A model generated the notes under the pieces. It searched no databases. It saw nothing but the letters and a program-made list of their open reading frames with translations, and had not been told where the DNA came from. This document shows, in pieces, positions 36,111 to 43,615 of a stretch of DNA of 55,480 bases; the first letter of the stretch is position 1; every line of letters starts with the position of its first letter. Position numbers and translations under genes: made by a program. Source of the stretch: a virus; IMG/VR virus record IMGVR_UViG_3300010368_000014, positions 1 through 55,480 of that record, one strand, 5' to 3'.

Positions 36111-36384
36111 CTAAATGTATTTTAATTTGTTCTTTAACTATTTTCGTTATTAATATTTCTAACGCATTAACATTAAATATTTCGCTTTTATTATTATAAG
36201 TAGATGAGTCAGTCTTTTTTTTATTTAACCTATCCTCTATATTTTGAGTATGGGTCATTATTCTATTTAAAAAAACATTTCTTTCATCGGTTGTTAAAGG
36301 CTCTACTATTTCATCACCAACTGCTAAAACAGCATATTCAGGTGGTATAACGGGAGTAGCTTCTTTTTTAAAAGCTTTTTTCAT
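36094..36384 (-). CDS. Small hypothetical protein (96 aa)
   Basis: Not recognised. The segment TPVIPPEYAVLAVGDEIVEP is followed by LTTDERNVFLNRIMTHTQNI, a helix that resembles in outline the LTTEEKIAAIKKVM helix of the 45-residue gene at 37490-37627. Both may use the same short interaction helix. It overlaps its neighbours by 17 and 4 bases in the minus cluster. Function unknown. Confidence 0.5.
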   Translation of the reverse strand: MKKAFKKEATPVIPPEYAVLAVGDEIVEPLTTDERNVFLNRIMTHTQNIEDRLNKKKTDSSTYNNKSEIFNVNALEILITKIVKEQIKIHLDATKS

Positions 36385-36950
36385 AATATATATGGTTTAT
36401 AAAGAGTTTCATATTTTATGTCAAATTTTTTAATGATATTTTCATTATATAAACTTCTCATTCTTTTATTTAAAATACCTAAATAAATATTTTTTTTACT
36501 AAGTAATATATTCTGAGCAAAAAATGAAGCCTCTCTTTTATTTGTACAAACTATAAGATAATTTTTCTTATCCTCTGCTTCAAATATAATCTTATTAAGA
36601 AAAATATAAAAGACATAACCCTCTAATGAAGAAACTTCGTTATATCTTACATATGCTTTTTCTGGATATGAATAAAATAATCTCTCTTCATATATGTTTT
36701 TAATTTCTAAAACTTTATAGCCATTACTTGTTGTATATCCTAACCCTTTAGTATACGGGTTATTAGTTATTAACAGTAATTGATGTTTTATTGCTTTTCC
36801 ATTCTTATAGGTTTTATAAAATTCTATATTTTTATTTTCTTTTAAAATTTTATCATATTTGTTTTTTATAATTACATATTTTTTATTTAATGCAATTGTA
36901 GTTTTTTCTACGCTATTCTCTATTTTAATAATTTTATAAAAATATTTCAT
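36381..36950 (-). CDS. Hypothetical protein (189 aa), first gene of a minus cluster
   Basis: Not recognised. A lysine- and tyrosine-rich protein with alternating strands and helices (LQ-free, NNPYTKGLGYTTSNGYKVLE near 62-81, GYVFYIFLNKIIFEAED near 111-127). No membrane segment. It is the promoter-proximal gene of the four-gene minus cluster, divergent from the 159-residue gene with a 63-base gap that holds the rightward TATCTTTG promoter. No clear leftward promoter was found in that gap. Confidence 0.5.
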   Translation of the reverse strand: MKYFYKIIKIENSVEKTTIALNKKYVIIKNKYDKILKENKNIEFYKTYKNGKAIKHQLLLITNNPYTKGLGYTTSNGYKVLEIKNIYEERLFYSYPEKAYVRYNEVSSLEGYVFYIFLNKIIFEAEDKKNYLIVCTNKREASFFAQNILLSKKNIYLGILNKRMRSLYNENIIKKFDIKYETLYKPYIL

Positions 36951-36957
36951 AAATAAA

Positions 36958-36989
36958 TTTGGTTATCTGGATAAAATATATTATCTTTG
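36958..36989 (+). promoter_or_regulatory. Bacteroidota-type promoter TTTG-N20-TATCTTTG
   Basis: TTTG at 36958-36961 and TATCTTTG at 36982-36989 with 20 bases between match the Bacteroidota -33/-7 consensus well. The next gene starts at 37014. This is the clearest host-type promoter in the window. Confidence 0.75.
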
Positions 36990-37013
36990 CACTAAATAAT
37001 AAATAAATATTTT

Positions 37014-37493
37014 ATGATAGAATTATTAGAAGATGGCAATGATGTCAAAAAATTAGTTGATGATTTTTTTGACCGCACAGGAAATGACAACTATATGTCA
37101 TATCACGTTTTTTCATTTGAAATGAGGTTCAATAAACAACGAGATATTGGAAAAGTGGTTGTCTTAAAAGAAGATGAAAAAGAAATTCTTATTGCTGAAG
37201 GTATTAAAGAACCTGTCGATGTAAGAATCTTTTTTGATAGCAATGCTATAGATGAATTACGATCCATGTCTATAAATGAAGGTGATCCTAACCTACCTAA
37301 ATTGGCTGTTGACCGTATATTGGAGGGGATTTGGTATGATCAAGAAAAAGATAAGGTCATGTACGATAAACCAACAGTACAAGAATATACTGGCATATTA
37401 ACATCATATGATCCTGTTGTAGTAACAGAAGTCTATAGAGCTGCTATTGATCAAATAGAGCAAAAGAGAAAAGAACAAAAAAATGGGGGTTAA
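37014..37493 (+). CDS. Hypothetical protein (159 aa) behind a strong host-type promoter
   Basis: Not recognised. An acidic, soluble, mixed alpha/beta protein; segments DVRIFFDSNAIDELRS and EYTGILTSYDPVVVTEVYRA suggest a compact fold. It has its own near-consensus promoter 24 bases upstream, unlike almost all neighbours, and is monocistronic: the next gene is on the other strand with a 4-base convergent overlap. A well-promoted single gene suggests an early host-takeover or regulatory protein; that is inference. Confidence 0.55.
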   Translation: MIELLEDGNDVKKLVDDFFDRTGNDNYMSYHVFSFEMRFNKQRDIGKVVVLKEDEKEILIAEGIKEPVDVRIFFDSNAIDELRSMSINEGDPNLPKLAVDRILEGIWYDQEKDKVMYDKPTVQEYTGILTSYDPVVVTEVYRAAIDQIEQKRKEQKNGG

Positions 37494-37627
37494 CGAGTAA
37501 TACCCATAACTTTTTTTATCGCAGCAATTTTTTCTTCTGTTGTTAAAGGCTGCTGTCTAACAATATTATTAAAAGTTGCTGCGGTATTAGTTGCAGTATT
37601 TCTTGAACCTCTTGTACAATTACACAT
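37490..37627 (-). CDS. Small protein (45 aa) with an N-terminal Cys pair
   Basis: The start is taken as ATG at 37627, giving MCNCTRGSRNTATNTAATFN and ending TTEEKIAAIKKVMGITR. A longer frame from 37675 would run into the divergent amidase gene and is less likely. The stop overlaps the stop of the 159-residue gene. The protein has a Thr/Asn-rich N-terminus and a helical C-terminus. Function unknown. Confidence 0.45.
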   Translation of the reverse strand: MCNCTRGSRNTATNTAATFNNIVRQQPLTTEEKIAAIKKVMGITR

Positions 37628-37628
37628 T

Positions 37629-38486
37629 ATGAAAATCGTTTTAAATAAATATTTAAATAAAATAAAATTTATCATAAAAAACGATAAAGTATTGTTTTTT
37701 CAGATAGTATTATTATTGTTATTATTATTAGTTATTTATCGTGGATTTCATCACTTACCTGATAAAACAGAAATAAATGAAATTCTCATGAATAGTAAAC
37801 AAAAAAACCTGTATATTATTGATGTTGGACATGGATATACAGGTGAATGTAAGGGTAATCATGTAAAATTGGAGGATGGTAGTTGTTTTTACGAATATCA
37901 ATATTGCTATGATCTTTATAAAAAGATAGACATTATGTTAAAAAAATCTAATATTTTTTCCATTTTATTAGATACTAATGTTTTAGTGCAAAACATGCCT
38001 ATTAATACAAGAGTAAGAGAGGTTAATAATATAGTAAGAAAAGTTAATAGAGCAAATATTACAACATTAGTGATTAGCTTACATGCAAATTATACTAGTA
38101 AAAACCCTGATGCAACAGGAGTTGAAGTTTATATAAACTTAGAAAAGCAAAAAAATATTTTAGATGCAAGTTTATATAATGAAGCAATGACAAATGCAGC
38201 CATACTTTTTGCTAATAACCTAGCTCATTATAGTGGACTACCATTAAGAAAGTCTAGGGGTAAGGAATATAAATTATCAGAATTAAGGCCAGAAGATTGC
38301 GGCATTTTAAAAAGAACAAAGTGCTATGCGATTTTAACAGAAAACGGTTTTTTCTCCAATGAGAAAGAAAGAAATAAAATGCAAACCGATAAATTTAAAA
38401 CAAATATTGCGTATGCACATTATGCCAGTATATGTGAAATAGAGGGAATTATCCCTTATCCTATAAATATTTTTTATGAACAATAA
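37629..38486 (+). CDS. N-acetylmuramoyl-L-alanine amidase with a signal anchor (endolysin candidate, 285 aa)
   Basis: An Amidase_3 domain with its zinc ligands in order: IIDVGHGYTG (H68), YEYQY (E89), VISLHANY (H~152) and the catalytic glutamate in LTENGFFSN (~238). The domain cleaves the bond between MurNAc and the peptide stem. The N-terminus has a basic start and one hydrophobic helix (VLFFQIVLLLLLLLVIYRGF, 21-40), so the enzyme is exported or membrane-tethered and may not need a holin to pass the membrane, like SAR endolysins. It is divergent from the 45-residue gene and overlaps the MazG-like gene by 11 bases. Confidence 0.85.
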   Translation: MKIVLNKYLNKIKFIIKNDKVLFFQIVLLLLLLLVIYRGFHHLPDKTEINEILMNSKQKNLYIIDVGHGYTGECKGNHVKLEDGSCFYEYQYCYDLYKKIDIMLKKSNIFSILLDTNVLVQNMPINTRVREVNNIVRKVNRANITTLVISLHANYTSKNPDATGVEVYINLEKQKNILDASLYNEAMTNAAILFANNLAHYSGLPLRKSRGKEYKLSELRPEDCGILKRTKCYAILTENGFFSNEKERNKMQTDKFKTNIAYAHYASICEIEGIIPYPINIFYEQ

Positions 38487-38940
38487 CTTAAAAAAAGTAG
38501 AAGAATTTCAATTATTCTTTGGTAAACCAGTAAGAAAAAAACCTACATTAATTTCAAAACCAGAATTTGAGTTGAGGGTTAAACTTCTAAAAGAAGAATT
38601 ACAAGAATTAGAAGATGCTTATGAAGCAAATGATTTAATAGAAATTGCGGATGCGCTTATTGATATTGAATATATTTTGCATGGTACAACATTAGAAATG
38701 GGGTTTGGTGATTATAATGAAATTCTGTTTGATGAAGTACATTCTTCTAATATGAGTAAAGCCTGTGATACGTTAGATGAGGCTAACTTATCTATTTTGT
38801 CTTATAAGCAAAAAGGAGTAGAAACCTATTCCTTATATAAGGAAGAGTATGGCAAATATTTGATTTTGCGTAGTGAAGATAATAAAATTTTAAAATCAAT
38901 AAATTACAACGAAGCTAACTTAACTAATTTTTTTAACTAA
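38476..38940 (+). CDS. MazG-like nucleotide pyrophosphohydrolase (154 aa)
   Basis: The helix pair KEELQELEDAYEANDLIEIA followed by DALIDIEYI (39-67) carries the all-alpha NTP pyrophosphohydrolase pattern, EExxE then ExxD, which binds magnesium. The C-terminal half is strand-rich and matches phage MazG/HisE-like proteins with an extra tail. It would hydrolyse a nucleoside triphosphate or a related nucleotide to the monophosphate; in phages such enzymes are linked to (p)ppGpp or dNTP control. It overlaps the amidase gene by 11 bases. The substrate cannot be read from sequence. Confidence 0.75.
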   Translation: MNNNLKKVEEFQLFFGKPVRKKPTLISKPEFELRVKLLKEELQELEDAYEANDLIEIADALIDIEYILHGTTLEMGFGDYNEILFDEVHSSNMSKACDTLDEANLSILSYKQKGVETYSLYKEEYGKYLILRSEDNKILKSINYNEANLTNFFN

Positions 38941-38962
38941 ATTAATCAAAACTTTAATTTTT

Positions 38963-41080
38963 ATGAACAAACTTAATTTAAATGATGGTTCTTTCTTATA
39001 CCAAATGACTAGTGAGTTAAATACTCAGGTTGTTAAAGAAGAAAAACAAAAACATTATTGCATTGCAATAGATGTTAGTGGGTCGATGCATTATTCGCTT
39101 GAATCTATTCGAGAACATTTAGGAAATCAGATTGCAACGTCATTGGCTGAAAATGATTTGTTGTCTATTATCTATTATTCTTCTAATGGTGATTTTGGAC
39201 TTATCTTAGACCGTTTTATCTATAAGGGGATAGATTCTCTTATGTCGGCTAAAAATGCCGTCAAAATGCTTAAATCACGTAATTTAACTGGCTTTTGTGA
39301 TCCTTTGAAATTGGCAAAGAAAACTTTTACTCAATCTGAAACCAATATTTTTATTTTCATGAGTGACGGGTATGAAAATCAGAATTCAATTACCTCAGTA
39401 TTGAATGCAACATCTGATTTAGCATCTGTTGTTGATTATGGTATTGTTATTGAGTATGGAGATTACGCTAACCACGATTTGTTGCTAAAGATGGGTGATA
39501 TTTTAGGAACAACAATATATGCAAAAAATGTTCAGACCTATAATATTCAACTAGACACCATTGTTAAAGGAACATATTCTTCTAATACTATTAAAATTCC
39601 TAGTACAGATATTGAGCAAATTTTCTTTGTACAGGATGGATTAACAGTTGTTCCTAAGTTGGTAGATAACGAGTATATTATTCCTATTGACTTGGTGTAT
39701 TATGTTGTTTCATTTAATTCTAATTATGTACCAGCAAAAGAGATAAGTCAACTAAATCAAGGGTTACTGGGATTATGTTACATCAATGAATCTAAGCCTA
39801 GTAAAGTATGGGAATATTTGGGACAATTGGGTAGTATATCATTAATTGACCAATATTCTGGGGCCATTGGCAATCAAAAATTAAATGAGTTTCAACAAAA
39901 ACTTCTTTCTTATATTGTAGCTGAAACAGAACTATTTGAAGGCGGGTTTGACTTAAATTATTTACCACCATCTAATGAATTCAATCTTATTGATTTGTTA
40001 CAATTATTGAGTGAAGATGAAGAAACAAAAGTTTACACAAGAGATGATCGTTTTAACTATAGTAAGATTGGTTCATCTAAGGTTCAAACATCAACATTAG
40101 ATGAAGAGAATCCTTATAAGTTGGATTATGAATATGTTGACCTCATTGAAAAAGGTAATCCCTTGGAATTAGTATATAACTCATCTCGTGCAAACATTTC
40201 ATTTCAAGTTAATCATAAAGTTAGTGTTGATCTAACACCTGTTATTAATGCTAAAAAATTAGTAGGGTTGCCTGAAAAAGTGGAAACAATTATTTTTAGA
40301 AATTATACTATTGTAGCTGATTTAATTTTAAATCTAAAACAAATGGTTGTAACTACATCTGAAGAAACACTAAAAATCATTCCTACTGATTTGTATGAAA
40401 TTGTTAATGGTAGAGTAGTTTTGTTTTTAGATAAGTTATCGCTTACCAATCGTGATATGATTGCTAGTGTTGACATGGAAGCATTTGCAGAACAAGTCTT
40501 GGATGATAAAATGTTAGCTTATCGCCAACGTGTTTTTAATTCACTATCAAAAGAAAATGAAGTAAAATCATATTCTAATCCTTTTGTTGAAAAATATGGT
40601 GAAGAAGTGGCAAATCAATTATCAGAACTTGGAATTGGTAATAATGGTTTTTCTCCTAAAGTAGTTAGTGTGAGCGGTCAAGATATGTACTATGCTCCTG
40701 AAATTACTACTAAGGTAGCTGGGATACAATCAGTCCCAAGTTTGGATAATGTGATTAAAAAAGTAAATGAAAAAGGAGAAGCAAAATTAACTCCGGGTGA
40801 AACAATTCTTTATGGAATTTATAAAGAATACCTAACATTTATCTCTATGCCACATTATGTTAATTCTGCTGATCAAAAAGCATTATTAATCAGTTATTTG
40901 GAAACAGAACAAAAGTCTATCCGAAAAGTAAAGCGTAATATCCTTTATAATTTATCAAAATCAATTTTCGTAGCTTTGCTGAGTAAACAAAAAATTGACA
41001 ATGATCAGTATGAAGTAACAAAGGAAAATAATAAATTTTCTATCACAATTGACCAAAAGGTTAAAGAAGTGCTTATTTAA
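38963..41080 (+). CDS. Von Willebrand factor A (VWA) domain protein (705 aa)
   Basis: The VWA domain occupies about residues 30-190 and has a full metal-ion-dependent adhesion site: DVSGSM (37-42), the threonine in RNLTGFCDP (~109) and the aspartate in FMSDGYEN (~132). The fold binds partner proteins through a metal. The remaining ~500 residues have no recognised domain and are mixed, with a helical C-terminus. There is no signal peptide, so it acts in the cytoplasm. Codon choice looks slightly less AT-extreme than that of the neighbours. The gene ends at a bidirectional terminator. Possible roles are a chaperone-like or host-complex adaptor; unproven. Confidence 0.75.
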   Translation: MNKLNLNDGSFLYQMTSELNTQVVKEEKQKHYCIAIDVSGSMHYSLESIREHLGNQIATSLAENDLLSIIYYSSNGDFGLILDRFIYKGIDSLMSAKNAVKMLKSRNLTGFCDPLKLAKKTFTQSETNIFIFMSDGYENQNSITSVLNATSDLASVVDYGIVIEYGDYANHDLLLKMGDILGTTIYAKNVQTYNIQLDTIVKGTYSSNTIKIPSTDIEQIFFVQDGLTVVPKLVDNEYIIPIDLVYYVVSFNSNYVPAKEISQLNQGLLGLCYINESKPSKVWEYLGQLGSISLIDQYSGAIGNQKLNEFQQKLLSYIVAETELFEGGFDLNYLPPSNEFNLIDLLQLLSEDEETKVYTRDDRFNYSKIGSSKVQTSTLDEENPYKLDYEYVDLIEKGNPLELVYNSSRANISFQVNHKVSVDLTPVINAKKLVGLPEKVETIIFRNYTIVADLILNLKQMVVTTSEETLKIIPTDLYEIVNGRVVLFLDKLSLTNRDMIASVDMEAFAEQVLDDKMLAYRQRVFNSLSKENEVKSYSNPFVEKYGEEVANQLSELGIGNNGFSPKVVSVSGQDMYYAPEITTKVAGIQSVPSLDNVIKKVNEKGEAKLTPGETILYGIYKEYLTFISMPHYVNSADQKALLISYLETEQKSIRKVKRNILYNLSKSIFVALLSKQKIDNDQYEVTKENNKFSITIDQKVKEVLI

Positions 41081-41090
41081 TATTACGTTG

Positions 41091-41122
41091 GGGGGAAAGA
41101 AGCTATTATTGTTCTTTCCCCC
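41091..41122. terminator. Bidirectional terminator hairpin
   Basis: GGGGGAAAGAA (41091-41101) pairs with TTCTTTCCCCC (41112-41122): 11 perfect pairs, 5 of them GC, with a 10-base loop, in a very AT-rich setting. It lies between the convergent ends of the VWA gene and the tail tube gene. On the plus side ATATTTTAAT follows. Confidence 0.8.
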
Positions 41123-41127
41123 ATATT

Positions 41128-41619
41128 TTAATAGAGTAATATACAACGCTGTGGTTGTATAGTAAAACTAAGTTCTATTACACCTTCTCCTTCCATCTCA
41201 TAGTCACCAAAACTGATTTCATCTACAAGAATACAATTCTCATATCTCCATACTGATATAGCAGTACCTGCGGGATCGAGAATTTCAAAATCAATATCTT
41301 TAGCATATCCAACTGCATAACCTGATCGACCTGTTACAGCTTCATGGTGTAATCTTTGCCATTCTATTAGTGCCTGAGTAGTAGATGGTGCAATAAAGTC
41401 ACGAGTAACCACTGACAGTGAACCCCAAACACTTTTACCAATAACATAAGTCTCAGTATTTAAGTACCCCATTACCACTTTATTATTTGTAACTTTAGGG
41501 GCTTGAAAACTTTTTATCATAAAAGGCAATATTCCTATATCATTAGGAAATCTAGCTACAAATCTATGCTTTTGTTTTGGTTCAGCTTGTATAGGGGCTT
41601 GAAATAGTAAATCAGCCAT
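41128..41619 (-). CDS. Tail tube protein (T4 gp19-like, 163 aa)
   Basis: Length and sequence fit the gp19 family: RFVARFPNDIGILPFMIKSF near the N-terminus, GSLSVVTRDFIAPSTTQALI, and the C-terminal ENCILVDEISFGDYEMEGEG followed by SFTIQPQRCILLY. The last part is the inner-tube strand pattern ending in a 'polar, then beta' motif. Copies of the protein stack as rings to form the inner tube of the contractile tail. A CTATTTATA box lies 13 bases before the ATG, and the gene ends at the hairpin at 41091-41122, so it is a separate, probably very strongly expressed late transcript. Confidence 0.85.
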   Translation of the reverse strand: MADLLFQAPIQAEPKQKHRFVARFPNDIGILPFMIKSFQAPKVTNNKVVMGYLNTETYVIGKSVWGSLSVVTRDFIAPSTTQALIEWQRLHHEAVTGRSGYAVGYAKDIDFEILDPAGTAISVWRYENCILVDEISFGDYEMEGEGVIELSFTIQPQRCILLY

Positions 41620-41632
41620 ATATTATTTTTTA

Positions 41633-41641
41633 TATAAATAG
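41633..41641 (-). promoter_or_regulatory. Putative late promoter box CTATTTATA of the tail tube gene
   Basis: Read on the minus strand: CTATTTATATAAAAAA, 13 bases before the ATG at 41619. Spacing equals that at the baseplate operon and the neck-like gene. Confidence 0.7.
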
Positions 41642-41651
41642 TTATTATTAA

Positions 41652-42500
41652 TTATTTTGTATATTGGAATTTCATATATTTTTTAAAAATTTCTTCAAAG
41701 GCATCACTATCTAAAATTTTATAAACATGTATTCCAAACTTCTTTAGTTTAGTATCTGTAAATTTTAATTGATATAAGGCTCTTCCCATGTGGGGTATCA
41801 TTATTTCTGCACTAACATCAATGGCCTCATTTAAAGAAACTCCGTTCTTTAATACTTTAGTAAGAATAGTAATATCTGCATCTTCTATTTGAGATTTAAG
41901 CTCTCTTTTTAATTTAGTTGTTATTAATGGAAAATAATCTAATATGCCATCCATTAATTCATATCTTGCTCGTTGTTCTTTGTTACCTTTAGCTCGTAAC
42001 CAATTAATTCCTTTTTTTACCTGTTTTATTTGATCTTTAGTTTTATTACCATAGCTTTTTTCATTTATTGTTGCTAAATCTAAAATTTCAGGGATTTCAT
42101 TAACCATGAAAAATTGCATATTATTAATAATGTCTGCCTTAACTTTAGGTTGAGACAAATATTTTTCAATGGCTCCTTGGTAAGCAATATCTATTTTTTT
42201 CTCCCCACTAATATTTTTAAAAAAAGAAGGTTGAGAAGCATATATGTAATAATCTATAAATAATCTTGCGAAAAGTTTATAAAAATCTTGTGTTTTACCA
42301 TTCTCATAATCATTTAATACTTGTAATAAGCTTATTCTACTTGCTAAGGTAGGCATTTTTTTCTTTATATAATTTGAGAAATCACCACCAAAGATTTCCG
42401 CAATTTTTTTTATTATGTTTTTATTTAAATTACGCTGTTCGCTTGTAGATAATCTATCCATCAATGAATCTATAATTCCAGCTTCTACTAATATTTGCAT
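41652..42500 (-). CDS. Hypothetical helical virion-linked protein (282 aa)
   Basis: Not recognised. Largely helical and basic (DRLSTSEQRNLNKNIIKKIA, KQVKKGINWLRAKGNKEQRA), with no membrane segment. It begins MQILVEAGIIDSLMDRLS; the short start of type 'xxxILxE' is also seen in head/prohead-linked genes of T4-like phages and in proteins at 42910 and 49254 here, weak evidence for a common class. It follows the 113-residue gene by one base and is under the late box at 42850. A tail assembly or head role is likely from context only. Confidence 0.5.
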   Translation of the reverse strand: MQILVEAGIIDSLMDRLSTSEQRNLNKNIIKKIAEIFGGDFSNYIKKKMPTLASRISLLQVLNDYENGKTQDFYKLFARLFIDYYIYASQPSFFKNISGEKKIDIAYQGAIEKYLSQPKVKADIINNMQFFMVNEIPEILDLATINEKSYGNKTKDQIKQVKKGINWLRAKGNKEQRARYELMDGILDYFPLITTKLKRELKSQIEDADITILTKVLKNGVSLNEAIDVSAEIMIPHMGRALYQLKFTDTKLKKFGIHVYKILDSDAFEEIFKKYMKFQYTK

Positions 42501-42501
42501 T

Positions 42502-42843
42502 TTATTGTATAACGTTTATGATAATTTCTTCTTTTAAAGGTAAAATATATTGACCTTCTTCATTTATGATAATAATTTTCATTCGATATTTCCCTATTTT
42601 TTTTGTTAGTATTAATGGAATTTTGTAACTAAGAAAAAACTTATCTGGGCAATCATTACAATTAGGTACTTCTATTAATTTGACCTTTCCACATTTAACC
42701 AATGTTTTACAATTATCATATGTTTTAATTATAGATGATATTTCAGATGCTTTTAAAATATTTAAATAATCATTTTCGGTATATCTATTGAATACCAATT
42801 GCATATGAGGTAAATCACTATTTTGTCGTATGTAGAAATCCAC
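42502..42843 (-). CDS. Small beta-rich virion protein, possible BppU-like domain (113 aa)
   Basis: Start codon GTG at 42843, 6 bases after a CTATTTATA box. The opening MDFYIRQNSDLPHMQLVF has the form of N-terminal beta domains of phage baseplate upper proteins (FYIKQ.DT.P). Later strands, LSYKIPLILTKKIGKYRMKI, fit an Ig-like sandwich. A Cys set (CKTLVKCGKVKLIEVPNCND) is inserted. The nucleotidyltransferase at 46874 begins with nearly the same seven residues (MNFFIRQ). Role as a baseplate or surface domain is a moderate guess. Confidence 0.5.
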   Translation of the reverse strand: MDFYIRQNSDLPHMQLVFNRYTENDYLNILKASEISSIIKTYDNCKTLVKCGKVKLIEVPNCNDCPDKFFLSYKIPLILTKKIGKYRMKIIIINEEGQYILPLKEEIIINVIQ

Positions 42844-42849
42844 TTTTTA

Positions 42850-42858
42850 TATAAATAG
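42850..42858 (-). promoter_or_regulatory. Putative late promoter box CTATTTATA
   Basis: Minus-strand reading CTATTTATATAAAAAG, 6 bases before the GTG start at 42843. It is divergent from the plus-strand box at 42894, with 35 bases between the two. Confidence 0.65.
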
Positions 42859-42893
42859 TTTTATATATTTTTATAACAACAATTTTTCATTAT

Positions 42894-42902
42894 CTATTTA
42901 TA
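42894..42902 (+). promoter_or_regulatory. Putative late promoter box CTATTTATA
   Basis: CTATTTATATGTAAAG, 7 bases before the ATG at 42910. It forms a divergent pair with the minus-strand box at 42850-42858. Confidence 0.65.
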
Positions 42903-42909
42903 TGTAAAG

Positions 42910-43602
42910 ATGTATAGGATTAATAAGAAAAAGTTGGCTGCTGCACTAAATGAAGCAGTATTACTTCAGAAAAAAAACTATAAAAATTTAACATTTGTTG
43001 ATGAGATTTTTAATTCATTTGATATACATATAGATAACATCAAGCATATTATTAGAGAGAGAAGTACAAACAATGCTAAAAGATTATATACATACCTTTT
43101 AGAAGAATGTAATTGTAGCAGCAGATATGATGATGTTGCACCTAAGTTAAATTATCCACCTGAGGAAACTATGCTATATGATGATGATGTCAATGAACAA
43201 TATGGAGATGAGTATTATGATGATGATTATAGCTCGGTAGACGATAATATAGAAAAAACAAGGGATGTTTTTCGTATTATTTATGACAGAGAACCAACAG
43301 ATGAAGAGTTAGAAGATTTTATGGATAGTGATATATTCCACGATTATATCAGAAGTGAAGAAGAATCAAGGGGAGATGCCCAGCATGATTTTAATCGAGA
43401 TATGGCCTTAGGAGAATCAAGTGATGAAGAAGATCAAACACCAAGTTTTTGGGCAGCATATAATGAATCTGTTAAAAAAATGAAAATAGCTAGAAAAAAA
43501 CTTAGTGAATCTGACGTATTAAAAATTAAGTCAGAAGGTTATGACGTTAAAGCTTTCGTGAATGAAGATGATATGATGGAATATGTTAAATCCCTAAAAT
43601 AG
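42910..43602 (+). CDS. Acidic virion-linked protein (230 aa)
   Basis: The N-terminal helix is basic (MYRINKKKLAAALNEAVLLQ). An extremely acidic tract follows in the middle (YDDDVNEQYGDEYYDDDYSS, ~92-111) with more acidic segments to ~180, and the basic C-terminus contains MKIARKKLSESDVLKIKSEG. Such a distribution fits internal head or scaffold-type proteins, and the late box supports a virion role. The gene ends inside a 15-bp hairpin and overlaps the convergent Clp-like gene by 9 bases. The terminal residues YVKSLK mirror the YVKSLF end of that neighbour because of the inverted repeat. Confidence 0.5.
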   Translation: MYRINKKKLAAALNEAVLLQKKNYKNLTFVDEIFNSFDIHIDNIKHIIRERSTNNAKRLYTYLLEECNCSSRYDDVAPKLNYPPEETMLYDDDVNEQYGDEYYDDDYSSVDDNIEKTRDVFRIIYDREPTDEELEDFMDSDIFHDYIRSEEESRGDAQHDFNRDMALGESSDEEDQTPSFWAAYNESVKKMKIARKKLSESDVLKIKSEGYDVKAFVNEDDMMEYVKSLK

Positions 43603-43615
43603 GGATTTAACATAT
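43581..43615. terminator. 15-bp hairpin at convergent gene ends
   Basis: ATATGTTAAATCCCT (43581-43595) pairs perfectly with AGGGATTTAACATAT (43601-43615) around a 5-base loop. On the plus strand AATTTTTTGTTTTC follows, so it can terminate the acidic-protein gene; the minus side has no T-run. It contains the stop codons of both convergent genes. Confidence 0.6.
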
